61,813 nt of DNA, taken from assembly GCA_018816765.1 (NCBI GenBank), contig JAHIUX010000013.1, positions 1 through 61,813 on the forward strand, read 5' to 3'. Below the pieces are notes generated by a model, which saw only the letters and a list, made by a program, of their open reading frames with translations, ran no database searches and was not told the DNA's origin. Made by a program: the position numbers and the translations under genes. Positions 8,575-17,734 of this stretch are shown piece after piece. Every line of letters begins with the position of its first letter. Position 1 is the first letter of the stretch. This stretch comes from Bacteroidota bacterium. GTDB taxonomy: Bacteria; Bacteroidota; Bacteroidia; Bacteroidales; F082.

Positions 8575-9666
8575 TTATTTTGCCGTTCTCCGTTTAAAGT
8601 GGAGCGAGTTGCCCGGCTCGGCGAAGCCGATGGTTTCGCCTATTTCGGAAATCACCGTGTTCAGGCTTGCCGTGCTTGTTGATGCATCCTTATCGAGGTT
8701 GGGCTTGTTGTTATACAACTGATAGTTCACCCTGTCGGAAACGGGTGTCAGGTTTGGCATAACCACATTGGCTCCGGCCAGTAGGCCTTTTTGCCTGCCG
8801 AGGGGATCAAGGGTTTCCAGGGCTGTTGAGGAAGCAATGTTGATGTAGGGCATATTGATCCGCAATAACGCAATCATCAGCAGGCTCAGTTCAAAGCGTT
8901 CTTTTGGCGGCCGCAATGTGTCCGCCAGCGAATACAGCGGTGTGTCGGCATGTTCAATATAAGGTCCCATGCCTACCATATCGACATCCATTTTCTGAAA
9001 AAACAGCAGGTCATCGGCCAGGTTTTCCAGCGTTTGACCGGGCAAGCCAATCATCACTCCGGTGCCCACCTGGAAACCACTGTTTCTCAGGTGATGTAAT
9101 GCCTCCAGCCTGTTTTCATAGGCATGGTGTGCATCGTTTGGGTGGATGGTGTAATACAACTGCCTGTTCGTTGTTTCAATCCGAAGCAGGTAGCGGTCAG
9201 CTCCGGCTTTTTTCCAGCGCTGATACACTTCGGCAGGCTGTTCGCCGCAAGAAAGGGTAATGGTGAGTTCGTGTCTGGTGTGCTCATGAATGCGGATCAA
9301 CAATTGCTCTATGAGCAGTGCGAAGCCTTCGCCTGATTGTTCACCAGTTTGAATTACGAGCGAGCCGAATTGGTGCTTCCAGGCAAAAACAGCCGCATCG
9401 ATCACCTCTTTTTCAGCCAGGGTGTAGCGGTGAACCTGCTTATTGCCGGCCCTTATGCCACAGTAAAAACAGTTCTTGCCACACACATTCGATAATTCGA
9501 TCAGGCCGCGCAGATAGACTTTACGTCCTACCGATGCTGCTTTCACAGCCAGGGCATGATCAAGTACCGTCTGTCGGTCGGTCTGACCTGTAAGGCCCAG
9601 CAACTCAACCAGCATCTCCTTGGTCATTTTCTGCTGAGCAAGCATCTCTGAAACTTGCATCTTCAT
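8575..9666 (-). CDS. hydE: [FeFe] hydrogenase H-cluster radical SAM maturase HydE
   Basis: HydE is one of three maturases that build the 2Fe subcluster of the [FeFe]-hydrogenase active site and acts on an iron-cysteine-CO/CN precursor supplied by HydG. From the ATG at 9666 the protein has 363 residues. The radical-SAM CxxxCxxC motif is at C62, C66, C69 (VCGKNCFYCGIR), followed by the GEQSGEG, LSCGEQ, GVMIGLPGQT and NIASSTALETLDP strands of the HydE/BioB barrel. This start lies just after the hydF stop codon. A longer in-frame start at 9711 would overlap hydF and adds nothing conserved. It is last in the hydG-hydF-hydE series. Confidence 0.95.
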   Translation of the reverse strand: MKMQVSEMLAQQKMTKEMLVELLGLTGQTDRQTVLDHALAVKAASVGRKVYLRGLIELSNVCGKNCFYCGIRAGNKQVHRYTLAEKEVIDAAVFAWKHQFGSLVIQTGEQSGEGFALLIEQLLIRIHEHTRHELTITLSCGEQPAEVYQRWKKAGADRYLLRIETTNRQLYYTIHPNDAHHAYENRLEALHHLRNSGFQVGTGVMIGLPGQTLENLADDLLFFQKMDVDMVGMGPYIEHADTPLYSLADTLRPPKERFELSLLMIALLRINMPYINIASSTALETLDPLGRQKGLLAGANVVMPNLTPVSDRVNYQLYNNKPNLDKDASTSTASLNTVISEIGETIGFAEPGNSLHFKRRTAK

Positions 9667-9670
9667 CGGA

Positions 9671-10870
9671 TCAGTGTTTAAATGGTGCAATGACCCGGTC
9701 GAATATGCCATTCAGGTAAGCAATGGTCATCCCATAATTGCTCACGGCAACATTGGCATCTACGGCAGGTTTCAATCGGTTTAGCAGCTGTTTACGGGTA
9801 ACAACACAGCCACCGCACTGGATTACCATTTTGTAGGTCGACATCTCAACAACCTCACTCAGTCCGGCGACAATATCAAACTCAATCTCTTTACCCGAAA
9901 ATTCCTTGATCCACCGGGGCAGCTTATGCCTTCCGATATCCTCGCAGCTTACCTGATGGGTGCACGACTCAAGGATGAGCACCTTATCGCCGTCTTTCAA
10001 GTCCGACAAGGTGGGTGTGCCTGCAAGGTAATGGTCAAAATCGCCACGCATGCGGGCAAAAACAATGCTAAAGCTCGTGAGAGGCACCTCGGCCGGCACA
10101 ATTTTATTCACGAAACCAAAGGCCTGGCTATCGGTAATCACCAGTTGGGGTGTAGGCATCTTTTGGTCGAAATACTGTTTCAAATGCGTTTCCTTCAGCA
10201 CAACACAGATGCAGTCGTTGTCGAGCACATCCCTGATGGCCATCACCTGCGGCAGGATCATTCGGCCATCGGGTGCTTCAGAATCGATGGGTGTTACCAG
10301 CAGAACCACCTGGTCAGGATCAATCACTCCACCCAACAGCGATGGTTTCTGGTAGGTGGTTTCGGGTATCGTAGCCTTCAGCATATCAATCAGCAGTGGC
10401 AGGCTGTGGTTGTTTGTGGTGGTAAAATCAAGTATTGGTGCTTTCGACAATTGCCTGATTTTGTCCAATGTCAACGGATCGAGTGGCACCAAATCAGCCT
10501 TGTTGTGCAGGATGACATAGGGGACAGTATATTCGGCAAATTGCTTGAGCAGCTCCATTTCGTAGAAACCAAATTCGTTGTTCACGATCACCATGATTGC
10601 ACAATCGATGGTTTTCATGGCGTCGTATGTTTTTGCAATGCGTTTTTCGCCCAGTTCGCCGGCATCATCAATACCTGCAGTATCGACAATTATGGCAGGT
10701 CCAATGCCAAATATTTCAATCGATTTACGCACAGGATCGGTAGTTGTTCCCGGCAGGGCTGACACGATGGCTACATCCTGATTGACCATCAGGTTGATGA
10801 TGGAGCTTTTTCCGTTGTTGCGGCGCCCGAAGATGCCGATGTGTGGTTTGAGGTCTTTACCTTTTGACAT
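9671..10870 (-). CDS. hydF: [FeFe] hydrogenase H-cluster maturation GTPase HydF
   Basis: HydF is the GTPase scaffold that carries the assembled 2Fe subcluster to HydA. The 399-residue protein has a Walker A loop GRRNNGKSS (15-23), a TTTDPV switch, DTAGIDD (63-69) and HNKADL. The C-terminal domain supplies the cluster ligands: SCTHQVSCEDIGRHKLPRW and, later, QCGGCVVTR, which fit the HydF C-x-H...C-x-x-C pattern. Length is normal. It ends 4 bases before the preferred hydE start and lies 45 bases after hydG. Confidence 0.96.
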   Translation of the reverse strand: MSKGKDLKPHIGIFGRRNNGKSSIINLMVNQDVAIVSALPGTTTDPVRKSIEIFGIGPAIIVDTAGIDDAGELGEKRIAKTYDAMKTIDCAIMVIVNNEFGFYEMELLKQFAEYTVPYVILHNKADLVPLDPLTLDKIRQLSKAPILDFTTTNNHSLPLLIDMLKATIPETTYQKPSLLGGVIDPDQVVLLVTPIDSEAPDGRMILPQVMAIRDVLDNDCICVVLKETHLKQYFDQKMPTPQLVITDSQAFGFVNKIVPAEVPLTSFSIVFARMRGDFDHYLAGTPTLSDLKDGDKVLILESCTHQVSCEDIGRHKLPRWIKEFSGKEIEFDIVAGLSEVVEMSTYKMVIQCGGCVVTRKQLLNRLKPAVDANVAVSNYGMTIAYLNGIFDRVIAPFKH

Positions 10871-10915
10871 GCTTAGTATGGTTAGTGTTTCCAGGTTTAC
10901 AGCTGTAATTGCCGG

Positions 10916-12343
10916 CTAAAAGTACAGGTCGCGCTCGCCTGATTTGATCCGTTCGATGCGTTCGCGCACCATGCTTTCCGACTGAAGATCATTCATTTGC
11001 TTCAGGTTCAGCTCAATCACCTTCCAGCCTTTTTCGGCTGTTGATGGGCTGGCATAATCAACAATGTATTCGGCCAGTGTAAGCAGGGCATTTGGTGTGC
11101 AGAATTTCTTGATAAATCCAGGCACGCTGAATTCCATAAAATGCTGACCTGTACGTCCTTTTCGGTAACAGGCAGTGCAAAACGAGGGCAGGTAGTCGCC
11201 ATCGAGCAATTCGTCGATGATTTCGTTCAGGGTGCGGTCATCGTTGATCTTAAACTGTTCTTTGTGCAGGTTCTGATCCACACTCGGGTCTTCGGCATAG
11301 GCACCGATTTCGAGTTTGGTTCCGGCATCAATCTGCGAGCAGCCATAGGCAAGCACCTCGTTTCTGACCACACGCGATTCGCGGGCCGTAAGGATGAGAC
11401 CGGTATAAGGCACTGCCAGGCGCAGAATGGCCACAAGGCGCGTAAATTCTTCATCGCTTACCGCAAACTGGTCGTCGAGGTCATAGTCAGATGCATCCTG
11501 TATGCGTGGAAAGGAAATGGTGTGTGGTCCCACATTGTAGCAGGCCTCGAGGTGATTCACGTGACGAAGCAGTGCCAGCACCTCGAACCTGTAGTCGGCC
11601 AGGCCAAACAAGGCACCGAGGCCAACATCGTCGATGCCGGCTTCCATGGCCCTGTCAAGGGCAGTAAGCCTGTAGTCGTAATCAGATTTACGCCCCGAAG
11701 TGTGGCATTTTGCATAGGTTGGCCGATGGTATGTTTCCTGAAAAATCTGGTAAGTGCCAATGCCGGCTTCCTTCACGGTGCGGAATCCCTCAATGTCGAA
11801 AGGAGCAGCATTGATGTTCACCCGCCTGATTTCGCCATGGTCTTTTTTCACGGCATACACGGTTCTCACTGTTTCGGCAATAAAATCAGCCGAATAAAGC
11901 CGGTGCTCGCCAAATACAAGAATAAGTCGCTTTTGCCCATGCTCTTCGAGGGCCTTTACATTGGCGATCAGTTCGTCTTTGGTGAGGGTTTTGCGGATGG
12001 CCTGGGTGTTTGATGCCTTGAAACCACAATAACGGCAATTGTTTGAGCAGTAGTTGCCCACGTATAAGGGTGCAAACAACACGATGCGTTTCCCATACAC
12101 TTTTTCTTTCAGGCTTCTGGCGCCCTGTTTGATCAGTGCTACAAGATCAGGATCTGTGGCATTGAGCAAAATGGCAGTTTCTTCGAGGTTGAGTCTGTTT
12201 TTTTCAAGTGATTTGTTGATGACAGCGAGCACCTTTTCGCGGTCGGGACGGGCATTTGCGATGATTTCCATGATTTCGTCCTCATCAATGAAGGGCTGCA
12301 TGGAAACATCGGGCAAACGGTATTTTTCGGGTTTGAATTTCAC
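10916..12343 (-). CDS. hydG: [FeFe] hydrogenase H-cluster radical SAM maturase HydG
   Basis: HydG cleaves tyrosine to give the CO and CN- ligands of the H-cluster. The 475-residue protein has the SAM-binding CxxxCxxC at C99, C103, C106 (YCSNNCRYCGFK). It also has the HydG-specific C-terminal CX2CX22C (starting SFCTACYRKGRTGQHFMEF), which binds the auxiliary cluster where the Fe-CO-CN synthon forms. This C-terminal motif separates HydG from the related tyrosine lyase ThiH. It follows the receiver-kinase gene by 20 bases and is probably co-transcribed with the hydrogenase subunits. Confidence 0.97.
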   Translation of the reverse strand: MKFKPEKYRLPDVSMQPFIDEDEIMEIIANARPDREKVLAVINKSLEKNRLNLEETAILLNATDPDLVALIKQGARSLKEKVYGKRIVLFAPLYVGNYCSNNCRYCGFKASNTQAIRKTLTKDELIANVKALEEHGQKRLILVFGEHRLYSADFIAETVRTVYAVKKDHGEIRRVNINAAPFDIEGFRTVKEAGIGTYQIFQETYHRPTYAKCHTSGRKSDYDYRLTALDRAMEAGIDDVGLGALFGLADYRFEVLALLRHVNHLEACYNVGPHTISFPRIQDASDYDLDDQFAVSDEEFTRLVAILRLAVPYTGLILTARESRVVRNEVLAYGCSQIDAGTKLEIGAYAEDPSVDQNLHKEQFKINDDRTLNEIIDELLDGDYLPSFCTACYRKGRTGQHFMEFSVPGFIKKFCTPNALLTLAEYIVDYASPSTAEKGWKVIELNLKQMNDLQSESMVRERIERIKSGERDLYF

Positions 12344-12363
12344 TGAATAGCAGATTTAGTAGG

Positions 12364-13485
12364 TTATAGTCGTGGTAAAATGATGGTGAAAGTGGTTCCT
12401 TTGTCGGGCTCGCTTTCCACCTTAATTTCGCCATTATACTGATCAATCATTTTTTTCATGATGGAAAGGCCGAGGCCACTTCCGGTAATATCGCGCGTTT
12501 TGCTGCTTTTAATCCTGACGAAATCCTGGAAAATCGTTTCAAGCTCTTCGGCGCTCATGCCAATACCGGTATCAGATACACTGATCATGAGCGAGGTTTC
12601 AAGGTCTTTCAACAGAACAGTTACTTTTCCGCCATCGCGGTTATACTTAACAGCATTTGAGATCAAATTGTTGAACACGATTTCCATTTCGTCCTGGTCG
12701 GCCAGCAGGCCGGTATTTCCTTCGGTGACAAGTTTCACTTTTACAGCCCGTTGAATGGAATAAGGTTCAAGCGTGTCGATGGCCAGCTTGGCCACATCGG
12801 CAAGGTCAATTTCCCTGATTTTACGCTGTTTTTTTCCTGATTCGATCTTTGTCAGGTCGAGCAGGTCCATGATAAGGTTGCGCATACCCTTTATGCGTGC
12901 CAGTGAGCGCTCGATCATTTTGTCGTAATCGACAACCTGTTCACCAAACTGACGTTCCTGGATCATTTTCAAATAGCCTTCTACAGCATTCAGGGGCGAC
13001 TTTAGCTCATGCGACAGCACCGAAAGAAACTGGAAACGGATTTGTTTACCCTCTTCCTGCATCTTGCGTGTCATGCGTTTAAGGAAAAGATGCTTGGCCA
13101 CGTTTTCAATCGAAGCCCGTAATTCCTGCGGTGTGAAAGGCTTAGGCATGAAGTTGTATGCCCCGTTTCGTGTTGCCTTGATGGCAAGGTCAAGCGAAGC
13201 AAAGGAGGTAATCATCATCACCGCCACATCAAACTGCTGTTTATTGATGTACTCCAACACTTCGATACCGTCCATGCCGGGCAGTTTGTTGTCGAGCAAC
13301 ACCACATCGACCTTTTTTGTATTCAGCACCTCAATGGCTTCCTCACCGGTTTCTGCGTCAATCATCGCAAAGTCGAAGTCCTCATCCATAAAGGGATATC
13401 CAACGCTGTAGTTCCCGAGGATGCGATTGATGCCCGACCTGATGCCGGGTTCATCGTCAACAACAAGCACCTGTAGTGTAGCCAT
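12364..13485 (-). CDS. Receiver-histidine kinase hybrid protein
   Basis: This 373-residue cytoplasmic protein joins an N-terminal receiver domain (VVDDEP, phospho-acceptor D65 in LLDNKLPGMDG, K115 in MPKPF) to a HisKA/HATPase_c kinase core. The H-box is LSHELKSPLNAVEGY with H159; the N-box is NNLISNAVKYN; the G-boxes are VSDTGIGMS and GSGLGLSIMKKM. No transmembrane or other sensor domain is present, so its input is likely phosphotransfer or protein contact. It lies between a receiver gene and hydG, suggesting a role in the hydrogenase signalling relay. No DNA-binding output domain is present. Confidence 0.9.
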   Translation of the reverse strand: MATLQVLVVDDEPGIRSGINRILGNYSVGYPFMDEDFDFAMIDAETGEEAIEVLNTKKVDVVLLDNKLPGMDGIEVLEYINKQQFDVAVMMITSFASLDLAIKATRNGAYNFMPKPFTPQELRASIENVAKHLFLKRMTRKMQEEGKQIRFQFLSVLSHELKSPLNAVEGYLKMIQERQFGEQVVDYDKMIERSLARIKGMRNLIMDLLDLTKIESGKKQRKIREIDLADVAKLAIDTLEPYSIQRAVKVKLVTEGNTGLLADQDEMEIVFNNLISNAVKYNRDGGKVTVLLKDLETSLMISVSDTGIGMSAEELETIFQDFVRIKSSKTRDITGSGLGLSIMKKMIDQYNGEIKVESEPDKGTTFTIILPRL

Positions 13486-13531
13486 GGGTTGATATTTTTT
13501 ATTGATTACTATTCTACGAAAGAAGTAAACA

Positions 13532-13927
13532 TCAGAGCTTCAGCAGCTTATTGATTTCGCGGTGCAACTGATCAGGGCGAATACCTTTTTCGAGGTAGAG
13601 GTCAGCCTTGATCCATGCCTTGTCGGTTTCATTATACAGATCAAAGGTAAACCCTGTTTCAGCGGTTGCAGCAGTGGCAATGATGATGGGCATATCGGGA
13701 TATTTGCGTTTTGCCTTGTACGACAAAATGAATCCACTGTCTTCATTTTCCATCATCAGGTCGAAAATGGCCAGATCGGGCTTCACGGTTTCGAGCAGAC
13801 TTTCAGCTTCGGCCTGGCTTTCAGCTGTTTTTACCCTGAAACCAAGTTGTTTTACCATGGTTTCCATCTGAAACAGATAATCCGCATCATCGTCGGCAAT
13901 CATCACAAGTTTCTTTTCGTTACTCAT
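13532..13927 (-). CDS. Single-domain response regulator
   Basis: The product from the ATG at 13927 is a lone receiver domain of about 131 residues: IADDDAD acidic pocket, IFDLMMEN with the phospho-acceptor Asp, and IIATAATAET. The usual K-P at the end of beta-5 is replaced by LEKG, with the Lys kept. There is no output domain, so it may act as a phosphate shuttle or by protein contact. An in-frame ATG 12 bases upstream (13939) is also possible. It lies directly after the H-cluster histidine kinase gene, its likely partner. Confidence 0.88.
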   Translation of the reverse strand: MSNEKKLVMIADDDADYLFQMETMVKQLGFRVKTAESQAEAESLLETVKPDLAIFDLMMENEDSGFILSYKAKRKYPDMPIIIATAATAETGFTFDLYNETDKAWIKADLYLEKGIRPDQLHREINKLLKL

Positions 13928-13955
13928 TGTATTTAACATTAAAATTGTTTCTAAC

Positions 13956-15944
13956 TCATTGTGGGTTACGTGGTAACCTGATAATAAATGTAGTTCCTGT
14001 TGGTGCCTTTGCAGGATCGTCGTTCGAGGTCAGGGTGATTTTACCCTGGTGCATCTTCACGATTCCGTAGCAAAGTGGCAATCCAAGTCCGGTTCCTTTT
14101 CCTACCTCTTTTGTTGTAAAGAAGGGTGTGAATATTTTATCGAGGTTGTCTTCGGATATCCCTGTTCCGGTATCGCTGATCAGTATTTCGACTTCCTCAG
14201 CTGATGCTTCCCTGATGGATACGGTGAGGATTCCCCCATCGGGCATTGCTTCAACAGCGTTTTTTTCGAGGTTGGTGAGCACCTGCATCATCTGGTCGGC
14301 ATCCATAAACACAAAGGGATCGTTCATGTCCACATCAATGCGTACACTAACGTTTTCGGGGATCACTACAGATTGAACGCTTCTGTTTACAAATTTGTCG
14401 AGGTCAGTCTCAATAAGCCTGACCTGGTTTTTGCGTGCAAAATTGAGTAACCCTCCAACTATCTTACGGCATCTGTCGGCCTGTTCCACTATCAGGTTCA
14501 GGTCGTTGCGCATGGTTTCGTCTTTCACCTCATCGAGCAGCAGATTGCTGTACATGGTGATCACCCCTAGCGGGTTATTCAGCTCATGGGCGATGCCAGC
14601 CGAAAGCTGACCCATATGGGCCAGTTTTTCCGACTGCTTCAAGGCTTCCTTTGCGCTGGCCAGCTCGGTGTTCGACATATTTAGGTTTTCGACCGACTGG
14701 TGAAGTTTTTCGATGGTATAGGGCAGGCACATTTCGTTTTCAGCCAGCCCTTGCACAATCGCAATGGCATGTTCAATGCAGGTGTCGTAACCACAGGCAC
14801 CACAATCGAGGTAGTCGAGGGCGCTGTGCTTGCCCATTGAATGCAGCACTTCGACGATCTTGTCAGAAGTGGGCGATTGAGTGCGGCGATCCATGCGGTT
14901 GAACGATGTGGACAGGTCAACATCCACTGCCTGATTGACCTCGTTTTGCCAATCAGCCTGATCGAGGTTCTTCATTTTCTCTTCCACATATTTCGAAATA
15001 CAGGCCCGGCGCACATATTTCTTTCCATCGTTCGACATGCCCGGGCCCATAATGCAGCCTTCGCAGCAAAGCAGCTCGAGGTGACGTGTTTTGAGCACGC
15101 CCTGTGCAAATTCGCTCAGGGCATCCTTGATGTTAACACGTCCTTCGGCCACAATCACATCGCCTTTGGTAATGTCGTCTTCAATCTCCATATTCTGCAG
15201 CAAGCCATGGCTTACAGGGAAAATGGATCCTTTTCCGGCATGCGGCGGATCAAATTCGCGGGCTTCGGCCATGGCAGGCTTGATGTTCTTTTCCTTGAAC
15301 AGCTCGCGCAGTTCGGTAAAGGTGATGGCATACTGTATCTCTTCTGATTCCGCCTTTTTGGCCACACAGGGACCGATGAAAACCACATTCAGGTCGTCAC
15401 CGTATTTTTTCTTGAGCACACGCGAAGCAGCCACCATGGGCGAAACAATGGGTGCAAGGTTTTCGACAAGCTCGGGCTGGTAGTGTTCGATATAATAGAC
15501 GATGGCCGGACAATCAGATGAAATGATGCCTTTTTCCGATTCACTTTGGTGCAATTGTTTGTAAGCAATGGCAACCATATCGGCACCGAAAGCCACCTCG
15601 GTCACATAATCGAAACCCAGCATTTTGACCATGCCTACAAATTTCCGGTAATCAGCAATTTCGGTAAACTCAGCCGGGAAACTGGGTGCCACACAGGCAA
15701 CGGTTCGTTTTCCACTTTGCAACAGCTCGAGCACGTCGCTGGTAAGCCTGAGATAGGTTTTGGCTCCCTGTCGGCATACCCGCACACAATTGCCACAGCC
15801 AATACACCTCTCGCTGATCACTTCGGCCTGGCCATTAATAATTTTAATGGCCTTGGCCGGACAGTCCCTGACACAGGTAAAACACACCCTGCACCGATCT
15901 TTAACGGTGAATACCAGTTGTTTATATGTTGAATTATGTGCCAA
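13956..15944 (-). CDS. Sensory [FeFe]-hydrogenase-like histidine kinase
   Basis: This 662-residue soluble protein combines: a 2x[4Fe-4S] ferredoxin (C18/21/24/28 and C47/50/53/57); an [FeFe]-hydrogenase H-cluster domain (about 75-330); a further [4Fe-4S] motif CGACGYDTC plus C406; and a histidine kinase with H453 (IAHELNNPLG) and HATPase G-boxes (SDTGTGIS, GKGTGLGLP). All four H-cluster ligand positions are kept: C145, C193 (GPCVAKKAES), C293 and C297. The proton-relay Cys just before C145 is Asp144 (SDCP in place of TSCCP), and the GGG after the last ligand is altered. Such changes suggest sensing rather than turnover. It is encoded between hydA and two receiver genes, so it probably reports H2 or redox state to them. 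Confidence 0.88.
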   Translation of the reverse strand: MAHNSTYKQLVFTVKDRCRVCFTCVRDCPAKAIKIINGQAEVISERCIGCGNCVRVCRQGAKTYLRLTSDVLELLQSGKRTVACVAPSFPAEFTEIADYRKFVGMVKMLGFDYVTEVAFGADMVAIAYKQLHQSESEKGIISSDCPAIVYYIEHYQPELVENLAPIVSPMVAASRVLKKKYGDDLNVVFIGPCVAKKAESEEIQYAITFTELRELFKEKNIKPAMAEAREFDPPHAGKGSIFPVSHGLLQNMEIEDDITKGDVIVAEGRVNIKDALSEFAQGVLKTRHLELLCCEGCIMGPGMSNDGKKYVRRACISKYVEEKMKNLDQADWQNEVNQAVDVDLSTSFNRMDRRTQSPTSDKIVEVLHSMGKHSALDYLDCGACGYDTCIEHAIAIVQGLAENEMCLPYTIEKLHQSVENLNMSNTELASAKEALKQSEKLAHMGQLSAGIAHELNNPLGVITMYSNLLLDEVKDETMRNDLNLIVEQADRCRKIVGGLLNFARKNQVRLIETDLDKFVNRSVQSVVIPENVSVRIDVDMNDPFVFMDADQMMQVLTNLEKNAVEAMPDGGILTVSIREASAEEVEILISDTGTGISEDNLDKIFTPFFTTKEVGKGTGLGLPLCYGIVKMHQGKITLTSNDDPAKAPTGTTFIIRLPRNPQ

Positions 15945-15982
15945 GTGCCTGCGTGGTTTTAGTTGTTTGAATCCAGGTTTCC

Positions 15983-17704
15983 TTATTTCACCTCACGTTT
16001 CTGATAGTGCGTATGCAGCAATTCGTGGCTCTTATGACCCAGCGGTTTGCCCAGGAATTTATCGTAAAGCTCGACAATATAAGGATTCTTATGCGAAGCC
16101 TTGATGGCATCTTTTTCATCGATGTCGTAGAGCGTTGTCATCCTGGCCCTGATGGCATCTTCATCGGCTCCGATGGGCTGGCCACCTCCATTGATACAAC
16201 CGCCCGGACAGGCCATGACCTCAATGAAATGAATGTCGCTGCGTCCGTTTTTGATTTCTTCCATCAGCTGGCTGGCGTTTTTGAGTCCGCTAACCACAGC
16301 TACACCCACTTCGAGTTCACCAATTTGCACCTTGGCTTCCTTGCGTCCTTCGAGACCCCTGACGCCGCGTACCTGGAACTTCACCATTTCCTTTCTGGTG
16401 ATGAGGTAATGCGCGGTGCGGATAGCAGCCTCCATCACTCCGCCCGATGTGCCGAAGATTTTACCTGCCGATGAGCGTGTGCCCAGTGGCGAGTCGGCCA
16501 ACTCGGGTTCAAGCTTGTGAATATCAATCCCGTGGAGTCTGATCAGCCTTGCCAGCTCACGTGTGGTCAGTACCGCGTCAACATCAGAAATGCCGTTTTG
16601 GGTCATTTCCTCACGTTGCTGTTCGAACTTTTTCGCCGTGCAAGGCATCACCGAAACAGAATAAATCTTTTCGGGATCGATGCCTTCTGATTGTGCAAAA
16701 TAACTTTTGATGATGGCTCCCATCATCTGTTGTGGCGACTTGCAGCTCGAGAGGTTACCCAACATATCGTTGTGAAACTCCTCGGCAAACTTGACCCAAC
16801 CCGGACAGCAGCTTGTTACCATGGGGAGTACGCCACCATTTTTCACCCTGTGGACAAGCTCTGAAGCCTCTTCCATAATAGTGAGGTCGGCCGAGAATGA
16901 AGTGTCGAACACATAATCGAAACCGATGCGGCGCAAAGCAGCATTCATGATGCCGATGATGTTCTGGCCTGGTTTGAGGCCGAATTCTTCGGCCAAGGAA
17001 ACAGAGATGGAGGGCGCATACTGAATGATCACTGTTTTGTTCGGATCGCTCAAATTGTCCTTGGTTTCAGCAATATGTGGTTTTTCCTTGAGGGCGCCTG
17101 TCGGACAAACCATAATGCATTGTCCGCAATTGACGCAACTCGACAAATTGAGGCCGTGGTTAAAGGCAGTGTCGATGAAGGTTTTGCTTCCGCGGCCAAC
17201 GAATTCGATGGCCGAAACACCTTCAATTTCCTCACAAACCCGCACACATCGTCCGCAAAGGATGCACTTGGCAGGGTCGCGCACAAGGCTTGCACTCGAC
17301 ACATCAAGTTTGTAATTGTTCTTTTGTCCGCTGATGCGCCTTTCGCGTATATTCAGGTCCTCAGAAAGTTTCTGGAGTTCGCAGCTTCCGTTGCGTTCGC
17401 AGTAAAGACAATCGTCAGGGTGGTTCGAAAGCAGCAGTTCGACTATGGTTTTGCGCGATTCGATAACCCTGGCCGAATGGGTTTTAATTTTCATCCCATC
17501 GGTCACCGGCTCCGAGCAGGCTGTCACCAGGTTGCGCCTGCCATCGACTTCAACCACACACATGCGGCATGATCCTGTTGGAAACAGTCCCTTCATGTGG
17601 CAAAGTGTTGGAACCCCCATGCCATTTCGTTTCAGGGCATCGAGGATGGTATCGCCCTGGTTGGCGCTGATTTTATTGTTGTTGACTTCTATTGTGAAAT
17701 TCAT
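15983..17704 (-). CDS. hydA: [FeFe] hydrogenase catalytic subunit HydA
   Basis: The catalytic subunit reduces protons or oxidises H2. The 573-residue protein has an N-terminal [2Fe-2S] domain (C35/C46/C49/C63), a His-ligated [4Fe-4S] site (H95/C99/C102/C108), two ferredoxin clusters (C147/150/153/157 and C190/193/196/200) and a complete H-cluster domain: VTSCCPGW (C299, C300), MPCTAKKFE (C355) and EVMACPGGCINGGGQP (C499, C503). The C-terminal small-subunit-like segment ends in LYDKFLGKPLGHKSHELLHTHY. With NuoF- and NuoE-like genes upstream this is a trimeric group A3-type enzyme; these use NAD(H), often bifurcating with ferredoxin. Cytoplasmic; no Tat signal. Confidence 0.97.
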   Translation of the reverse strand: MNFTIEVNNNKISANQGDTILDALKRNGMGVPTLCHMKGLFPTGSCRMCVVEVDGRRNLVTACSEPVTDGMKIKTHSARVIESRKTIVELLLSNHPDDCLYCERNGSCELQKLSEDLNIRERRISGQKNNYKLDVSSASLVRDPAKCILCGRCVRVCEEIEGVSAIEFVGRGSKTFIDTAFNHGLNLSSCVNCGQCIMVCPTGALKEKPHIAETKDNLSDPNKTVIIQYAPSISVSLAEEFGLKPGQNIIGIMNAALRRIGFDYVFDTSFSADLTIMEEASELVHRVKNGGVLPMVTSCCPGWVKFAEEFHNDMLGNLSSCKSPQQMMGAIIKSYFAQSEGIDPEKIYSVSVMPCTAKKFEQQREEMTQNGISDVDAVLTTRELARLIRLHGIDIHKLEPELADSPLGTRSSAGKIFGTSGGVMEAAIRTAHYLITRKEMVKFQVRGVRGLEGRKEAKVQIGELEVGVAVVSGLKNASQLMEEIKNGRSDIHFIEVMACPGGCINGGGQPIGADEDAIRARMTTLYDIDEKDAIKASHKNPYIVELYDKFLGKPLGHKSHELLHTHYQKREVK

Positions 17705-17734
17705 AGTTGCAGTATTTTAGGTTACATAGTTGGT

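Noticed and set aside
9926-10762. 278-codon open frame antisense to hydF
   Set aside because: No family features, rich in Cys/His/Gln as expected from the reverse of a coding strand; hydF is certain.
11141-12013. 290-codon open frame antisense to hydG
   Set aside because: Shadow of a conserved gene with all radical SAM motifs on the minus strand.
13956-15944. Second catalytic HydA
   Set aside because: The proton-relay Cys is Asp, the last motif lacks GGG, and a full histidine kinase is fused; sensing is more likely than turnover.
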